Of a stretch of DNA of 64,000 nt, positions 37,606 through 50,417 are shown piece by piece. Positions within the stretch are counted from its first letter, which is position 1. The number at the start of each line of letters is the position of its first letter. This DNA is from Ichthyophthirius multifiliis (taxonomy: Eukaryota > Ciliophora > Oligohymenophorea > Hymenostomatida), in contig NW_004087501.1 in assembly GCF_000220395.1 (NCBI RefSeq), forward strand, positions 1 to 64,000. Reading direction: 5' to 3'. The notes beneath the pieces are model-generated. The model searched no databases, was not told the DNA's origin, and saw only the letters and a program-made list of their open reading frames with translations. The position numbers and the translations under genes were made by a program.

Positions 37606-40600
37606 TCAAATAAATTAACTAAAAGTAAACTATTAATTTTCATTTTATTTATAACTTTATTATTTAACTGAAATACCATGTACAGCTTTTTCAATTTTCC
37701 ATCCTAATTTTACATATTTTTCTACATTATCTTGACATAGTACCATTACTTAACTACTTTAACCTTTTTAAATTTTATCAAGTAAAAATTATTCAGATGT
37801 TTATACAATATCCTATTATTATATAATGTAAATATTAATATATATATATATTTATATTTATATATATATTTATATATTTATATATTTATATATTTATTTA
37901 TTTATACTTTATAATCTGTTGCTAATAAAGCTTATCTATAATTTAATCTTATTTTATCATTCAAATCAAAAAGAAACCATTTTAATCCTTTTTCATAATT
38001 AGGAATGTTTTTATCAATTTTAGTCAATATTTTTATTTTGGCTTTTAAAATATCATCGTTTCTATATTTTATTTTTTTATATTTTATATAAATAATAATA
38101 CGAAAATTATTTTCCTGTAATATATTATATTCCTTTTTCGAATGTTTAAAATCTTGAAGCACTTTTTGAGTCTCTGTAAGAATATAAAGAAAATGTACCA
38201 TTAATATTCATATAATATCCTGCATCATATACCCCTTCTAAACTTTTTATTTATTAAAAATGTATACTGTTTTAAATTATCTCTCCTGCTAAATGAAGCA
38301 CAGGTGTACTTTTGTGTAATATTTATTTAGACATAAGAAATGATTCTACTATATAATTGGTAGTAATAGGAAGTGCTATAATAGAATGCAAAAATTATGT
38401 ATTTTTAAGAATCACAGGAAGGTTAGATTCTTAAGAATGTGTAAAATTAGGTTAAAAAAGTTTGATTGTTTATAATAGAATTTCTATTCTTCTAGAAACT
38501 AAATTATTGTTTTAAGCATTAGTATGTACAAGCATTTAAATACGGTTTTTTTAAATCATTTTTAAAAAAATTTATTATAAAGGAAATACTATGTTTTATA
38601 AATCGTATTTAATATTATATGATTTCTACATATCTAAAGCTAATGAACACATATCTTTAGTTTGTTTTAGATAATCATTTAAAAAAGAAGATGTATTTAA
38701 TGATGAATTTGCTAAATTTATACCTAATTTTAATGGATCTTCAGATAAATTATTTGCAAATCTACTAGCATAATATTATAAATTTTGTGATATTGAAGTT
38801 AAATTTTAAAAATCAGGGGCTTTTTTTAGTTTTATTAAATTTATTTGTATATATATGTATATTATTAGTTTTTTTTTTACATGATAAAAGATCGTTTAAT
38901 ATTGTAAAAGCTTATTCTAAATATTTATCTTAAAAAGAAATTGTTAAAAGAATCTTTTTATGAATTAATTCATCTCCTTTTTCAATATCTCTGAAAATAT
39001 ATGGCTTTAATTCGAATTCGTTTGTGTAATTATTTATTAATATGTCCATTTTTTATGAATTTAAACCATTAGAACCTAATGATGTAAATGTACAACAAAA
39101 AAGTTCAAGAAATGCATATATTCCGGATCTAGATCATTTATTTGAAAAGAAATTCTTAAATAAGTAATGCCATTTGTTTATTAATCTGTAAAAAATACTT
39201 TAACTCCTTAAATTAATTATTCTTCATATTAAAATTTTTCTATTAAAGGTTATAAATCAAAAACTTTTAATTAAGGTAAAACATTAAGATTTTAAATTAA
39301 ATTTAAATGTTAAATTAGCTATAAACTCTATTAGTATAATATATAATAAAAAAAAGAAAATAAAAATATATAAATAAAACATATAAAAAAAAAATATAAA
39401 AAAATATTTATATAATATAAATATATAAAAATAATTTATTTATTTTAATATTTAATACATATTTTTTTTATATATAATTATATATTTATAATTTTATAAT
39501 ATATATATATATTATTTTTTTTTATTAATTATTATTACTTATTATTTTATTTCTTTTTTTTATTTTTCTGTTAATTAATTTAATAATTTTTTGCTAATTT
39601 GTTTTAGTTTTCCTAAAAAGACTACATAAAATTTATATCTGGAAGTAAAATAGAAATTATACAATGATTATTATCTATAAAATATTTTTATACTATATTT
39701 TGTATTATATTATTTTTTTAATATTTTATTTTAATTTTGAAAATTCTTTTTCAATTTATAATAAATCTTTCCATTTTTCGCTTTTATGTAAAATATAAGG
39801 AATCGCGTTTTCAAGAATATTTAGCCCTACATTAGATTCTCCTTTTAATTCTTTGGATGAACTTTCCATATAGTTTAATGCGAAATCAACTAATTTATCT
39901 TCTAAACCTTTTTCATATATACTTTTTAGTATTTACATTATTTCTTGGTAGGTTTCTTTTAACATAGCTTCTTTGTCGTTAGAAAAGTCACTAAAACCAA
40001 TCGTAAAAGTTGTAATTCGGTTAGTTTTGTCATATCCGTAACCAGGACAATATTTTGGTGCTTTTTGGCAATCCAAAAAATTCTAAAAAAATGGTGATTC
40101 TGGCAGTTCAAATAATATATAACTCAAAAAAATGAGTGGAAGAGTATACTCAGGTTCTAATATTAAATCGTTACATAAAAAAGAGACTGAAAAAGTCCCT
40201 TTTTATTCCTTAGAATAAACTGGAAAATAAGAAATTACTTATTTGGGGTATTATATTTTTTCAGGACGCTAGAATTTTTCACTTTTTATTTAATAATCAA
40301 CAATTTGTGGATTATTATTATTTATTTTTTATTGGGAAAGAAAAGAGTCTATTTTTTATAAATGATTTGTAAAATCAAGATCTCCGTAAGAAAAAAAAGA
40401 TGAAGACGAAAAAACATAATTTTTTTGGTAAAAATAAAGGACTTCTTCAAATGTAGCTGAATTTAAATTTTTATTCGAAAAAGAAAAATATTAACCTTTA
40501 TAAATGTTTTCTTATAAATTTTAAAGTAAAATATTGTCATGTTTTTGTTAAAAAAACACGTTTTCTTCAAATCCACTACCTTTAAAGTTTATTTTATCAT

Positions 40601-41213
40601 CTTCGATTTCTATACGGATCCCTTCAAGTAAAAAATCTTCGCGTTTTTTTAAGGAATTATATATACTTTCAATATATACTTCCATTAAATTACGAAAATC
40701 TACTTCGTTTGTGGTAGAAAAGGGAAATATCGAATATTCTGTGCCTGTCCAAGGCTCCTATTAGGTATTCATAGAACGACCGTCACACATATTTTGAAAA
40801 ATGTTTTTTACAGGGAATTTCTAAGAACCTTATAAGACTAGTTTTTGGGTTAAAAAAGGAATACCATGGTCATTTTCGGGGGGGGTGTGTATTATTATTG
40901 CAAACGTATTGTTATAATCATTTGCATCTATATGAATATAAGTAGAATTAGAATTTTTATGGTCTAATTGAAACACTTTCAAATTATAATCGGGAATTTT
41001 AGTAATTTTTTTAACTATGAAATTCGATATCGTTTTTCCTTCCGTTATATAGTCATAAGTTTGTCTGTATTTTCCACGGGGAATTATTTCTATTATGGAT
41101 GAACCGGTTTATTCTTTTTGTGTGTAGATTTCTTTTTGGTTTGTAAAATATTTTGTTAGTTCTGTATTTTGAACTGATGAGAATGTAAATTTGATTATTT
41201 TTTTCAATTTCAT
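37606..41213 (-). CDS. PreP/CYM1-like M16C metallopeptidase homologue lacking the zinc-binding motif
   Basis: Active presequence proteases degrade targeting peptides in mitochondria or plastids. The whole PreP architecture can be followed across several introns. The first half has IIIHTPPENDHGIPFLTQKL, LQGSQKFPVKNIFQNM, NTQQEPWTGTEYSIFPFST and NEVDFRNLMEVYIESI. The linker has CIISILLPDINF. The second half has TNGITYLRISFQINDLDP, CCTFTSLGSNGLN, VYDAGYYMNINGTFSLYSYR, DKNIPNYEKGLKWFLFDLND and KIRLNYRQALLATDYK. The end is VMVLCQDNVEKYVKLGW. The catalytic HxxEH that should sit at GIPHILEH is FLTQK here: both zinc His and the general-base Glu are replaced. A frame break near 39115 (DLDPEY versus LELFCCTF) needs a one-base correction. 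N-terminus MKLKKIIKFTFSS could be a mitochondrial signal. Confidence 0.85.
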
Positions 41214-42970
41214 TTTTATGTTTAAATATATATTTTTTATTATATATCTATATATCTTTTTTTTATTTATATTTTTTAATTTTAATAATTAAAAACTTAA
41301 ATATTTATTATAAATATAAATAATATATATCAAGAAAATATTTAAATATGAAAATATATATTAAAAAGTCAATAATAGTATTTTGATAATAAATAATATT
41401 TTTAATTTATAATTTAATAGTCGAAAATGTTTGTAAAACAACATTAGATTATAATTTTAACAAAATTAATATTAATAAAAAAGTGATTAAGTTAAATAAA
41501 TTATATCAATCAATAACGATTTTTTAATATAAAAATAAATCATTATGAGTGAAAAAATATAAAGAATAATTTAAAAAGATTATAGTTTATTTATTAAAAA
41601 TTATCATAATAGCATTAATCAAAAATATTTTCTTTATGGATGAAAAAGCATTTGAATTGATTTTTTCGGGAAAGCACTTTACCTTCTTGATACTATAAAT
41701 TAAAAAAAATGATTTTTATTTTAAAAACTAAATAATTTATATGTGTTATTGTAAATATGCAATTAAATATTTATTTATTTTTAATGTAAACTTTCTAAAC
41801 ATAATTAATTGTATGGAAATTAAGAATAATTTCGCATAAATAGAAGTATATAAATTTGAAACAAAAACATAAAAAGTAGAAAATAATTATTTAATAAAAA
41901 TTATTTTAGTTTATTTTGGATTCTAAGAATTTATTTTATTTACATATTTTTCTTTTTAATATTTTAATGTACTTATTTAATATTTTCGATTATTTCATTC
42001 ATTATTTTTCATAATATGTATTTTAATTTTCTCCTCTTTGATGCAAATTTAATCCTGATAATTATCTATATATATTATTTTATGCATTATATATAAAACT
42101 CACAAAATCCTTAACCTATAAACTTTTATATATATTTTTTCCTTTATTGAATAGTGGATAATAGAAATAATAAATTATATACTGGAATTTTCATTAATAG
42201 CATTTTTTCTAATATTAAATACATCTAATTATTTTTGGATTTAAAATAGGAATAGTGAATTCTGAAAATTCGAATTTAGGTATTTAAATTTAGTTTTTTT
42301 GATAAAGAAAATACTATAAAGTACTAATTTACTAAATATTTTTATGCAATAAAAATAATTTGAGACTTTGCCACATTATATTAGACTTTATGTTTCTTTA
42401 TAGAAAATTGGGGGAAAAAGAAAAGGAAAAAAAGGGTTTATAACCTAAATTTATCTTAATGAGTTGTTATGTATTTCTAATGAAAAGAAACATCTTCTAT
42501 TATTTCAGGTAGTTTCAAAGGTGATTTTATTATTGTATAATTATTAATTTTAATATAGTTTTTTACATATGGATTGATATAAAGAATATGTTACTTTGAT
42601 ACTTTTTTATTACAAGGCATTTCATGGCACTTTTTGTGAAAAAAAATAGTATATATGATACAATTTAATAAATTTCACATTAAGAATTTAATCTTTTTAA
42701 AAATTTCTTTATACCAATAAGTGAATTAAAAATATAAATTATAGTAAATTTTGCTTATAAAATTATATATATATTATATAATAAAGATAATTATATTTAA
42801 TTTTGTTAAGATTAATATAAATTATTATTAATATATATAAATAAATTAAATATTTTATTAAATATGAATTTTATTTAAATTAAAAATTATTATTTAATTA
42901 TTATAGAAAATAATTGTAAAAAATTATATAATTTATTATATGTAAAAAGTTTATAATTTTTATATATTTT
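41214..42970. other. Intergenic with possible small ORF
   Basis: A 1.75-kb spacer. A short frame at 41545-41643 (MSEKIQRIIQKDYSLFIK...) is open but unsupported. Around 42370-42480 G-richer text (ATTGGGGGAAAAAG, GGGTTTATAACC) is not open in any frame for long. No gene is called. Confidence 0.4.
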
Positions 42971-43272
42971 TCAAAATTATCTTCTAAAATCGTTGTAAAT
43001 TTAATAAATTTCTTTGTTATCTAAATAAAAATATACAATATATAAAAAATAAAAAAAATATACAATTATTTTTTTCTATTTAATAATTATTTGATAATTT
43101 ATTTAAAGGATTAAGAATATTAGCAATTCTTTATTCTTTAGCTAAAGATTCCTAATTTTTAAACGAAGGAAAATACGTCTATTAATTAATATCAAAAAAA
43201 TTATATTTATTTTAAAGCATATAATTTTTATCTAAAGTTAAAGAAAAGTTCTACTTTTATAACTATTATTAA

Positions 43273-43316
<44 letters not shown>

Positions 43317-44561
43317 GTGTATATTTTATTTTGAGTATTTGTTTTCAATATTTTATATTTAACATTACTATTATATATTCTAATACTAATTTGAATAAAT
43401 ATTATTAAAATTATTTTTATTTTCTAAATTTTCTTTTTTATTTTAATCTTATTTTATTTACATTTAAGATGTTTTAAAATAATCATCTTTAAAAAATAAA
43501 AAAGGATTTCTTTCTTCTTCTTATTATTATAAATCATAAAAATAACTATATTTTAATATTTAAGATGCTGAAGGCCTTTTTTAAGGATCATATTAAAGCA
43601 TATCATTTAATAATTAGTTAGCTTAATTAGTTAATCTCGGAATTATTTATTACAAAGGAATATTTTCCTTTTTAGGAATATTGACACCCATTCTCATTGC
43701 CAAATTAAAGCCTTCATTCCAATTAATTGGAGTTCCCATAAGATTAACAATTTTAAAAAATTAATCAAGTTCTGAATTACCTGAAAACAATGGATTTAAA
43801 AGATATAATTCAGCCATTATACATCCTAATGAAAATATATCGATAGGAGAATTATATGATTAACTATGTAATAAAACTTCAGGTGCTCTATACCATCTTG
43901 TAGATACATATTCTGTAAATGGAGGTCTACATCTAACCTTTATATATATATAAATAAAATTAATATATACATAAAAAGATAATATATATATATATATAAA
44001 TATATATATATAAATATATTTATATTTATATTTATATTTATATTTATATTACATATATAAATATATATTTATACATAATTTATATTTTTTTATAATATAT
44101 ACTTCTCTTGCAAGTCCAAAATCGCAAATTTTTACTTAATTTTCAGATTAATTTATTAATATATTTTCAGGTTTTAAATCTCTATGAAAATATCCAGTTT
44201 TATGAAGAGAATCTAGACCTTTTGCTATTTAATATATAATACTTTAAATAGTTTTTAATGGAATGCTTTTCTTTTATTCTTTATATTTCATGTACATTTA
44301 ATACAAGTTTAATTCTAAATATTCGAATACTAACATTAATTCGTCTTTTATTTAGAATATCTCTTTTAATTTCACTAGATTTATATGATTTAGTTTGCGC
44401 AAAGAACGTACTTCACGTAATGACATACATTCATCCCAGTTTGTATATTTTCTTTTTAATTTTTTTATTGCCACATATTCTCCTGTTTTTATATTTTAAG
44501 CTTTGTAAACTTGACCGTATGTACCATCTCCTAAATTTTGAATTATATTATATTTTTCCAT
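42971..44561 (-). CDS. RCK-type (MAK/ICK/MOK) protein kinase
   Basis: RCK kinases control ciliary length and intraflagellar transport turnaround. Glycine loop [13 protein letters not shown], Lys in [28 protein letters not shown], catalytic loop [13 protein letters not shown] and CDFGLARE are intact. A roughly 190-nt intron made mostly of TATAAA-type microsatellite splits the activation segment. Then come [20 protein letters not shown] (TEY dual-phosphorylation site plus the CMGC Arg), [35 protein letters not shown] and DPQKRPSASQIL. The C-terminal tail has a polyQ run encoded by (TAA)n at 43261-43316, and a last short intron leads to IYNDFRRQF. The [12 protein letters not shown] plus RPPFTEY combination separates it from CDKs and MAPKs. 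Confidence 0.91.
43261..43316 (-). repeat. Coding (TAA)n microsatellite encoding polyglutamine
   Basis: On the plus strand this is a long ATT/TTA run. On the coding strand it is TAA codons, which this genome reads as Gln, so a simple A+T microsatellite becomes a Q-tract of about 14-18 in the kinase tail. Confidence 0.85.
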
Positions 44562-44999
44562 TTTTATTAATTTTAAGTTTTTTTTATTTTTTTTATTATT
44601 ATTATTACTTTTTTTTTTTTTTTTTTTTGTAAGTTAAAATTTTATAATTTTATTTTTTCTTATATTTTATATTTAATTAAATATTTCTCAACTTTTTAAA
44701 TTTTTTTTTTATTATTGCATTATTTTTGGTTATTAAAATCAAATATTTTGTTTTATATAATTTTATATTTTTTTTTTTAAATATAATTTTATTAAATTAT
44801 ATAAATAATCGAAATTATAAACAAATTTTATTTTAAATAAATTAAAATGACAATCTTTAGAAATACTTTAATATTATATTTAGACTAAACTTCTTTAGAT
44901 TTTTTAATTTCGATTATTATTATTCTGAAATCAATTTAGACAGCTTAATTATTTAAGTTTTCATAAAATAATATATTTACTTTATTTATAGAATAAATA

Positions 45000-45083
<84 letters not shown>

Positions 45084-45139
45084 TTGTTAATCAAAAGAAG
45101 AATTTTTTTATTTCATTTAAAAAATAAAATAAAAAAATT
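44562..45139. other. Intergenic with (AT)n repeat
   Basis: Spacer containing an unbroken AT dinucleotide run of about 80 bp at 45001-45080. No gene seen. Confidence 0.6.
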
Positions 45140-46366
45140 TCAAAAAGATAAAAGCTAATAATCAATTAAATGTTAAAAATTTCCATTAATAAATAAATAA
45201 AAACTAATAGTATATTTTTCATCATTATTTTAATTAAGATTTGTTTATTTTTAACTTTATTCAAGAAAAACTTGGTTTTTTCTGACAACTATGCTAATTT
45301 AATTGAAGTTAATATTTTAGAAATTTGTTTAGAAATAATTATTTTCCTTTATTAAAGAAAAAGTTTACTCAATTGCGGTTTAAGAGAAATTATCTAAACA
45401 TAAAAAATATGTATTTTGTAGAAAAAATCCATTATTTTCATCCGAAATCTAATCTTTTTTGAATATATTTTTTAAATATTAATTTAGGATAAAAATTTAG
45501 TTTTCTTTATCAAAATCTATTAATTATTTTTATTTGTAATAATGTCTTTTTGTAACTAAAAAAGCACATCTTGAATAAAAAATATATATTTCGTTTAAAT
45601 ATTCTTTTAAAAATTCTTTTTATTATTCTTTTAAGTTTTTCAAATGGCTCTTTCTACGTTTCTTGTCTGATTCTTAATAGTCTCTTGGGAGATTTTTGCT
45701 TGTATTTTCAATCCAAAAGGCATTTATTTCGTCTATTATGACAATTCTTATTGCCTTATTGGAGTTTAGAATGTTCTTTACGCTCCTTATGTTCAATAAG
45801 AAATCTTATAGGGATGTGTTTTTTAAAATATGAAGCCTTTTTAAGCAATCTAATGCAGCATTTGGAATAGAATTTTCTTTGAGTTTATTTTAAAATGCTA
45901 TTTTTTACTCTATTTAGTATTTTAATTCTAAAAAATCTAATTATTGGGAATTATCTATGAATAAAATTTCAAAAGGAATTGTTTTATCATCATATTTATT
46001 GAGATTTGCTTAAGAAGATAATATTTCAGAAATAAAATATAATATAAATTGACTTTTTTCTATTATGGAATTATGATTTATTAATAAAACTTGATTTTGT
46101 GAAAAATAAGATTATGATAAAAAATAATTTTTAAAAATGGTTTTTTCTTATTTCGTTTTACCAAATTCAAATTACAAAATTTTTTTGTGAATTATTAAAT
46201 CGTAAAATGATTCGTCATATAAATTTATTTGTTTTAAAAATTAAGGCTTTTTAGGTTATTATATAGGGTTTTCGGGACTTATTGTTTCATTTAATATATT
46301 TATTATTTTGTTTTCTGAAGTGGTTGAGTATCTACTTATTTATTAGTTATTTTAATTTTGGTTCAT
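45140..46366 (-). CDS. XRCC2-like RAD51 paralogue (RecA fold)
   Basis: A single-exon frame of about 408 codons, MNQNQNNQQISRYST to IDYQLLSF. The middle aligns by eye with XRCC2: ILQFEFGKTKQEKTIFKNY in the Walker A position, IPFEILFIDNSQQLDFLELK then YQIEQKI, and CLKRLHILKNTSLQDFLLNI, ending in the Walker B strand IRIVIIDEINAFWIENTS. XRCC2 acts with RAD51 paralogues in homologous recombination. The P-loop lacks the GxxGxGKT glycines (GKTKQEKT remains), so ATP binding is doubtful. The C-terminal 150 residues are Q/N-rich and not conserved. The assignment rests on pattern order and spacing, and other RecA-like proteins are possible. Confidence 0.62.
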
Positions 46367-46502
46367 ATTCTATATTTTTTTTTTAGAGTTGAAAATATAG
46401 GTATAGTTTTAATACAATTTAATATGTATATTTTTTTAATATTTTTATTATTATTATTAAAATTTGTATTTATTATTTTAAATATATATATATCTTTATA
46501 CT

Positions 46503-47156
46503 TCATTTTTTTTTAAAAAAAAATAAATATTTTTTTGTTTTTATATTCAAATTTTTAAATTTTTTAATTATTATATAAAACTTTGTTTTTTGATAATTTT
46601 TTCTTCTGCGTCTTATTTTATTTCTATTCCGTTTTGTTTTTTTTTTCCAACAACTCGATTTCTCTTATTTTTTTTTCTAATTTTTTAATTTCTTTTTATA
46701 TATTTAAAGAAACAAGTTCTTCTTAGTTTATTTTTTGAATTTCTTCTTTTTTTTCAATAGATTCTTCTTTAGTTTTAATATTTTCTTCTTAATTTTATAG
46801 ATTCTAATTTTAGATTATTTTTTATTCATTATAAATATCTGTATTTTTATTTTATATAAAATTATCATTTATGGAATCTTATTGAAGGATTTTTTTCTCT
46901 TGTTCAGGTTTTTTTTAGATCAAGTTTTAACTTCTTAATTAATAAATATTTTTATTTTTATCAAATAGCTTATTTTTTTCTATTTTAGATACTTTTTATT
47001 TTTTATAAATTACCTTTTTTATGGTATTACATATTTCTATAATTCAAACTAATTCACATGTCCTTCTTTTACTTTTATATCTTTTCTAAATGTTCCATCA
47101 GGTCTTTGGCTTCCTTTTATTATTATAGAACCCGTTTTTATCTTTTATTCTTCCAT
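46503..47156 (-). CDS. PYM1: PYM (partner of Y14 and Mago) homologue
   Basis: PYM disassembles exon-junction complexes and links them to ribosomes, which fits this intron-rich genome. The N-terminal Mago-binding signature is unmistakable: GSQRPDGTFRKDIKVKEGHV then NQFELQKYVIP. The middle is low-complexity acidic and Q-rich. The conserved C-terminal helix reads KEIKKLEKKIREIELLEKKN, corresponding to the KLxxIxxLEE ribosome-binding end of PYM. An intron starting GTAATTTATAAA after IPQKR is probable, but its acceptor does not give the downstream frame cleanly. The 3' end is also approximate (TGA at 46503 is a nearby candidate). Confidence 0.8.
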
Positions 47157-47270
47157 CTATTTATATTTATATCTTGATATTCTTTTTATTTATTTATAAA
47201 ATAATAATATTTATTTATAAATAATAATATTTATTTATTAATAATATTTTTTTTCTTTATTTTTTGAAAT

Positions 47271-50200
47271 ATGAGTATTTATTAATCTTAAATTAATGAA
47301 CTTTTTCAAAAAGAAGAACTTTAAGTATTTAATAATTTATATTCATTTATTCATTAAAATAATTTACTATTTAGAGTTCTAATTTTTAACCTAGTTAGTT
47401 TCTTTAATAGATTTTTATAAATTAAGGAATAACAATAGGTAAATAAATTAATATTTTTAAGGAAAAATATAATAAATATAAAGAAACTTTCGATGAATCA
47501 TAACCAAAAATAGATTAAATAAGCAGTATTATGTAATAAATAACAGATAAAATGGCATCTTTAAAAGAAAAAGTATTCATTAAAAATAATATGAAAAAAT
47601 GCAAATGTTTTTAAATTTACTTAAAAAAAATATATAATAATAAAATTATTAAAGATTACTGAAGAATTAGAAACTTAAATAATGGTAAATGAAATAAATT
47701 TAGAATCATAAACAAGAGAAAAGGAGGAAATATATGGCGAATTTAAAGTTTTAAAATTAAAAATATTTATCCAAAATTACTTTTTATTTTTTTGAAAAAA
47801 AAAAAAGAATTTGAAAATAGTTTATTAGTAAATCGAATTTTAATTATAATAATTAAATATTGGAAATATAAATGTTGAATAAGAATTAGTTAATATTAGT
47901 AATGAAAAGTAAAAAAATTTAAATACTAAATAATTGCTAGAAGATTTTAAATAATTTAATAAGTATAAAGAAAAGTTAATTATCTTTTTATTATATTTTT
48001 ATAAAAAAAAGGAAAGATAATAAATATCATCCGCAAATGTATAGAGAAGTAGTAGTTGATAATTAAATATAAAATATAGAAATTGCCTCATAGAATATAT
48101 TATTATTATATAAAATATGTTTGAGCATAGGAGCTATAAATGAATATAAAATAGGAATTTAAAATATAAAAGAAATGTATGAATAATTTGTTTTGAAAAT
48201 ATTAATTAAATTCAAAGAGGCTTTCTGGTAGTTAGATTTGGAAAACTTAAAGAAATATTTAAATATAATAAATAAATACGATATTATGGATAAAGTTTCT
48301 GAATTTTATATCGAATATATATTAGGAAATTTAAAAATGTAAATATTAATTTTTTTAGAAATATTAAATAAAAAAAATTAAGAAATATTGATTTTTAAAC
48401 CAAATCTATTACTGAAATAAAAGGTGAAGTTGACAATTAATTTTTTCTCGTTTTTGATGCTTTCAAAAAAGCCTTATGTGATTCTACTTCAGATGAAGAA
48501 GAAAAAAATTATTATTAAATTCCTGAAATTTTTTAAGGTTATAGTAATGATTTTTTGAAAAGTTTCGTAGCTTATGCTTTTGAAGAAATCGTAAAAAATT
48601 TTAATTTTTTAATTTTTTTTTTTTTTTAAAGATTGGGAAAACAGTAAAGGGAATTCTTGACAATTCTAAATGTGATAATAATTAATTTTTAAGTTAAATG
48701 AATTAATTATATGATAATGTATAATAGTTAATTAGTGATATTCTGAAAATTAAATGCACTTTAAATGCTTAACTTAATGAATTATGTTGTTCTTTTAGTA
48801 TTTCTTTATTCTAAGAATATCAAGAGATTTATTTTATATTCGAAATTAATGAGTTAGAAAAAGTTTTAACTGATAATGTAAATATTATTTTAGAATAGTT
48901 AAAACGCTCAAATGATTTAGTACTAAAATTTTATTAATTAATAATTTATTTTATGTTTAATTTTTATTTTTTTCTATCTTAAAAAAAGGATAAAGAAAGA
49001 ATCAAAGGTGAAATAAAAAAATGGATTGAAAATAACATTTTAAATGATGAATAATAAGATTAAGTTAGATTAAGTATTTTTTTAAATATAGATATATATT
49101 TGTATAATTTTTATAAAAATAAAATAGCTAAATAAGAAATGTCTATTAGATTAAATATTCTAAAAGAAATTCTTTTATAAGAATACATAGAAATTATGTT
49201 TTTTGCTATTACAAATGCTTTAAAAAGAAATTAGAAATTATCTTTACCAGATTAAATGTTTTTTATTTATTTATTTAAAATCTTTTTAATGTATATTAAA
49301 AAAAATAAAAATAAATAAAGAATAAAAAATTAAACTATTCTACTTGAAACTTTTTTGGATATTTTTGGAAATGAATTGTTAGCTACTTTAATATAATAGT
49401 AATTTTTTTATTTTATTTCTATATAAAAAAAAATAGTTCCACATAAACGGTTCCTTCATTAAATCGAAAAACATATTTAAATGAAGAGTTTTTTGAAGTA
49501 ATTCCTTAAATTAATATGCTTGCTAATAGAATGGATTTGATCTATAGTTAATATATGGTAAAAATTAAAGATTATTAAAAAATTATTTATGAAAAAATAT
49601 AGAAAAATTATGACAATTAGTAATCAATGATGAATGTAGAGAATAAAAAAGAAAATCTTATTAAAGTTCTTGAATTAAATATATAAAAATCAATGTAATG
49701 TGCATTAGCCTCGATTTTTATTAATTGCAACAGAATTCTAAATGAATAATAAAATACTAAAGATTTCCTTATAAAAGAAGGATAAGCTCATAATGAACCA
49801 ACTTAAGCTTGTTAAGAATTTATATCTTTTATCAAAAAATACACTAAAACTATAAAATAAAATTCTTCTTCGGCTAATAAAGTAAGGGTTTTAGAATCTT
49901 TAGGACTTTAAATAATATCGTAAAAATAAATATTTTTTGTTTTATTTTTTTTTAATAAAAAAGAATACTTTAGGAACATTTCGTTAAATTTAAAATAAAT
50001 TATGAAGGTGCTTTGTAAGTTTGTATTGATTTATCAGAATATGAAAAGTTGATTTTATAAGAGTTTAGTTCCCAATAAATAATTTCAAGGTTTGAATATT
50101 TAAAATTATTAGTAAATATTTTAAAGGTATTTTTCTTTTTTGTTTAATATATGTATAAAAAAATTATTTTTTATAAAAAAAAAAAAAAAAGATAGAAAAA

Positions 50201-50341
50201 GAAAATTTAGAAAATTATTTATTAGAATAAGAAGAAAACTTTAAAAACTTAAATTAAGAAATAATATAAGCTTATATAGAAAGTAGAAAAGACGGATATA
50301 AAAAATCTAAATTTGAATAACTAAAGAAATATTTTAAATGA
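47271..50341 (+). CDS. Exocyst subunit Sec10 (EXOC5)-like tethering protein
   Basis: A long helical protein assembled from many exons with short GT...AG introns. The N-terminal region YNKYKETFDESQPKIDQISS then IMQQITDKMASLKEKV is a vesicle-tether style coiled coil. The middle contains DNQFFLVFDAFKKALCDSTS and FAITNALKRNQKLSLPDQ. The C-terminal part aligns by eye with Sec10: PTQACQEFISFIKKYTK, INYEGALQVCIDLSEYEKL then FSSQQIISRFEYLKLLVNIL, IEKENLENYLLEQEENFKN, and the final IESRKDGYKKSKFEQLKKYF. The exocyst tethers secretory vesicles at the plasma membrane. Boundaries of internal exons are not all resolved. Other CATCHR-family tethers are the main alternative. Confidence 0.66.
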
Positions 50342-50417
50342 TAACAAAATAAATATATATATATATATATTAATTTATAATAATGTATATTTATATATTT
50401 ATTATATAAAATTAAAT

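Noticed and set aside
41545-41643. Small plus-strand ORF MSEKIQRIIQKDY...
   Set aside because: Thirty-two codons with no splice partner or homologue recognised.
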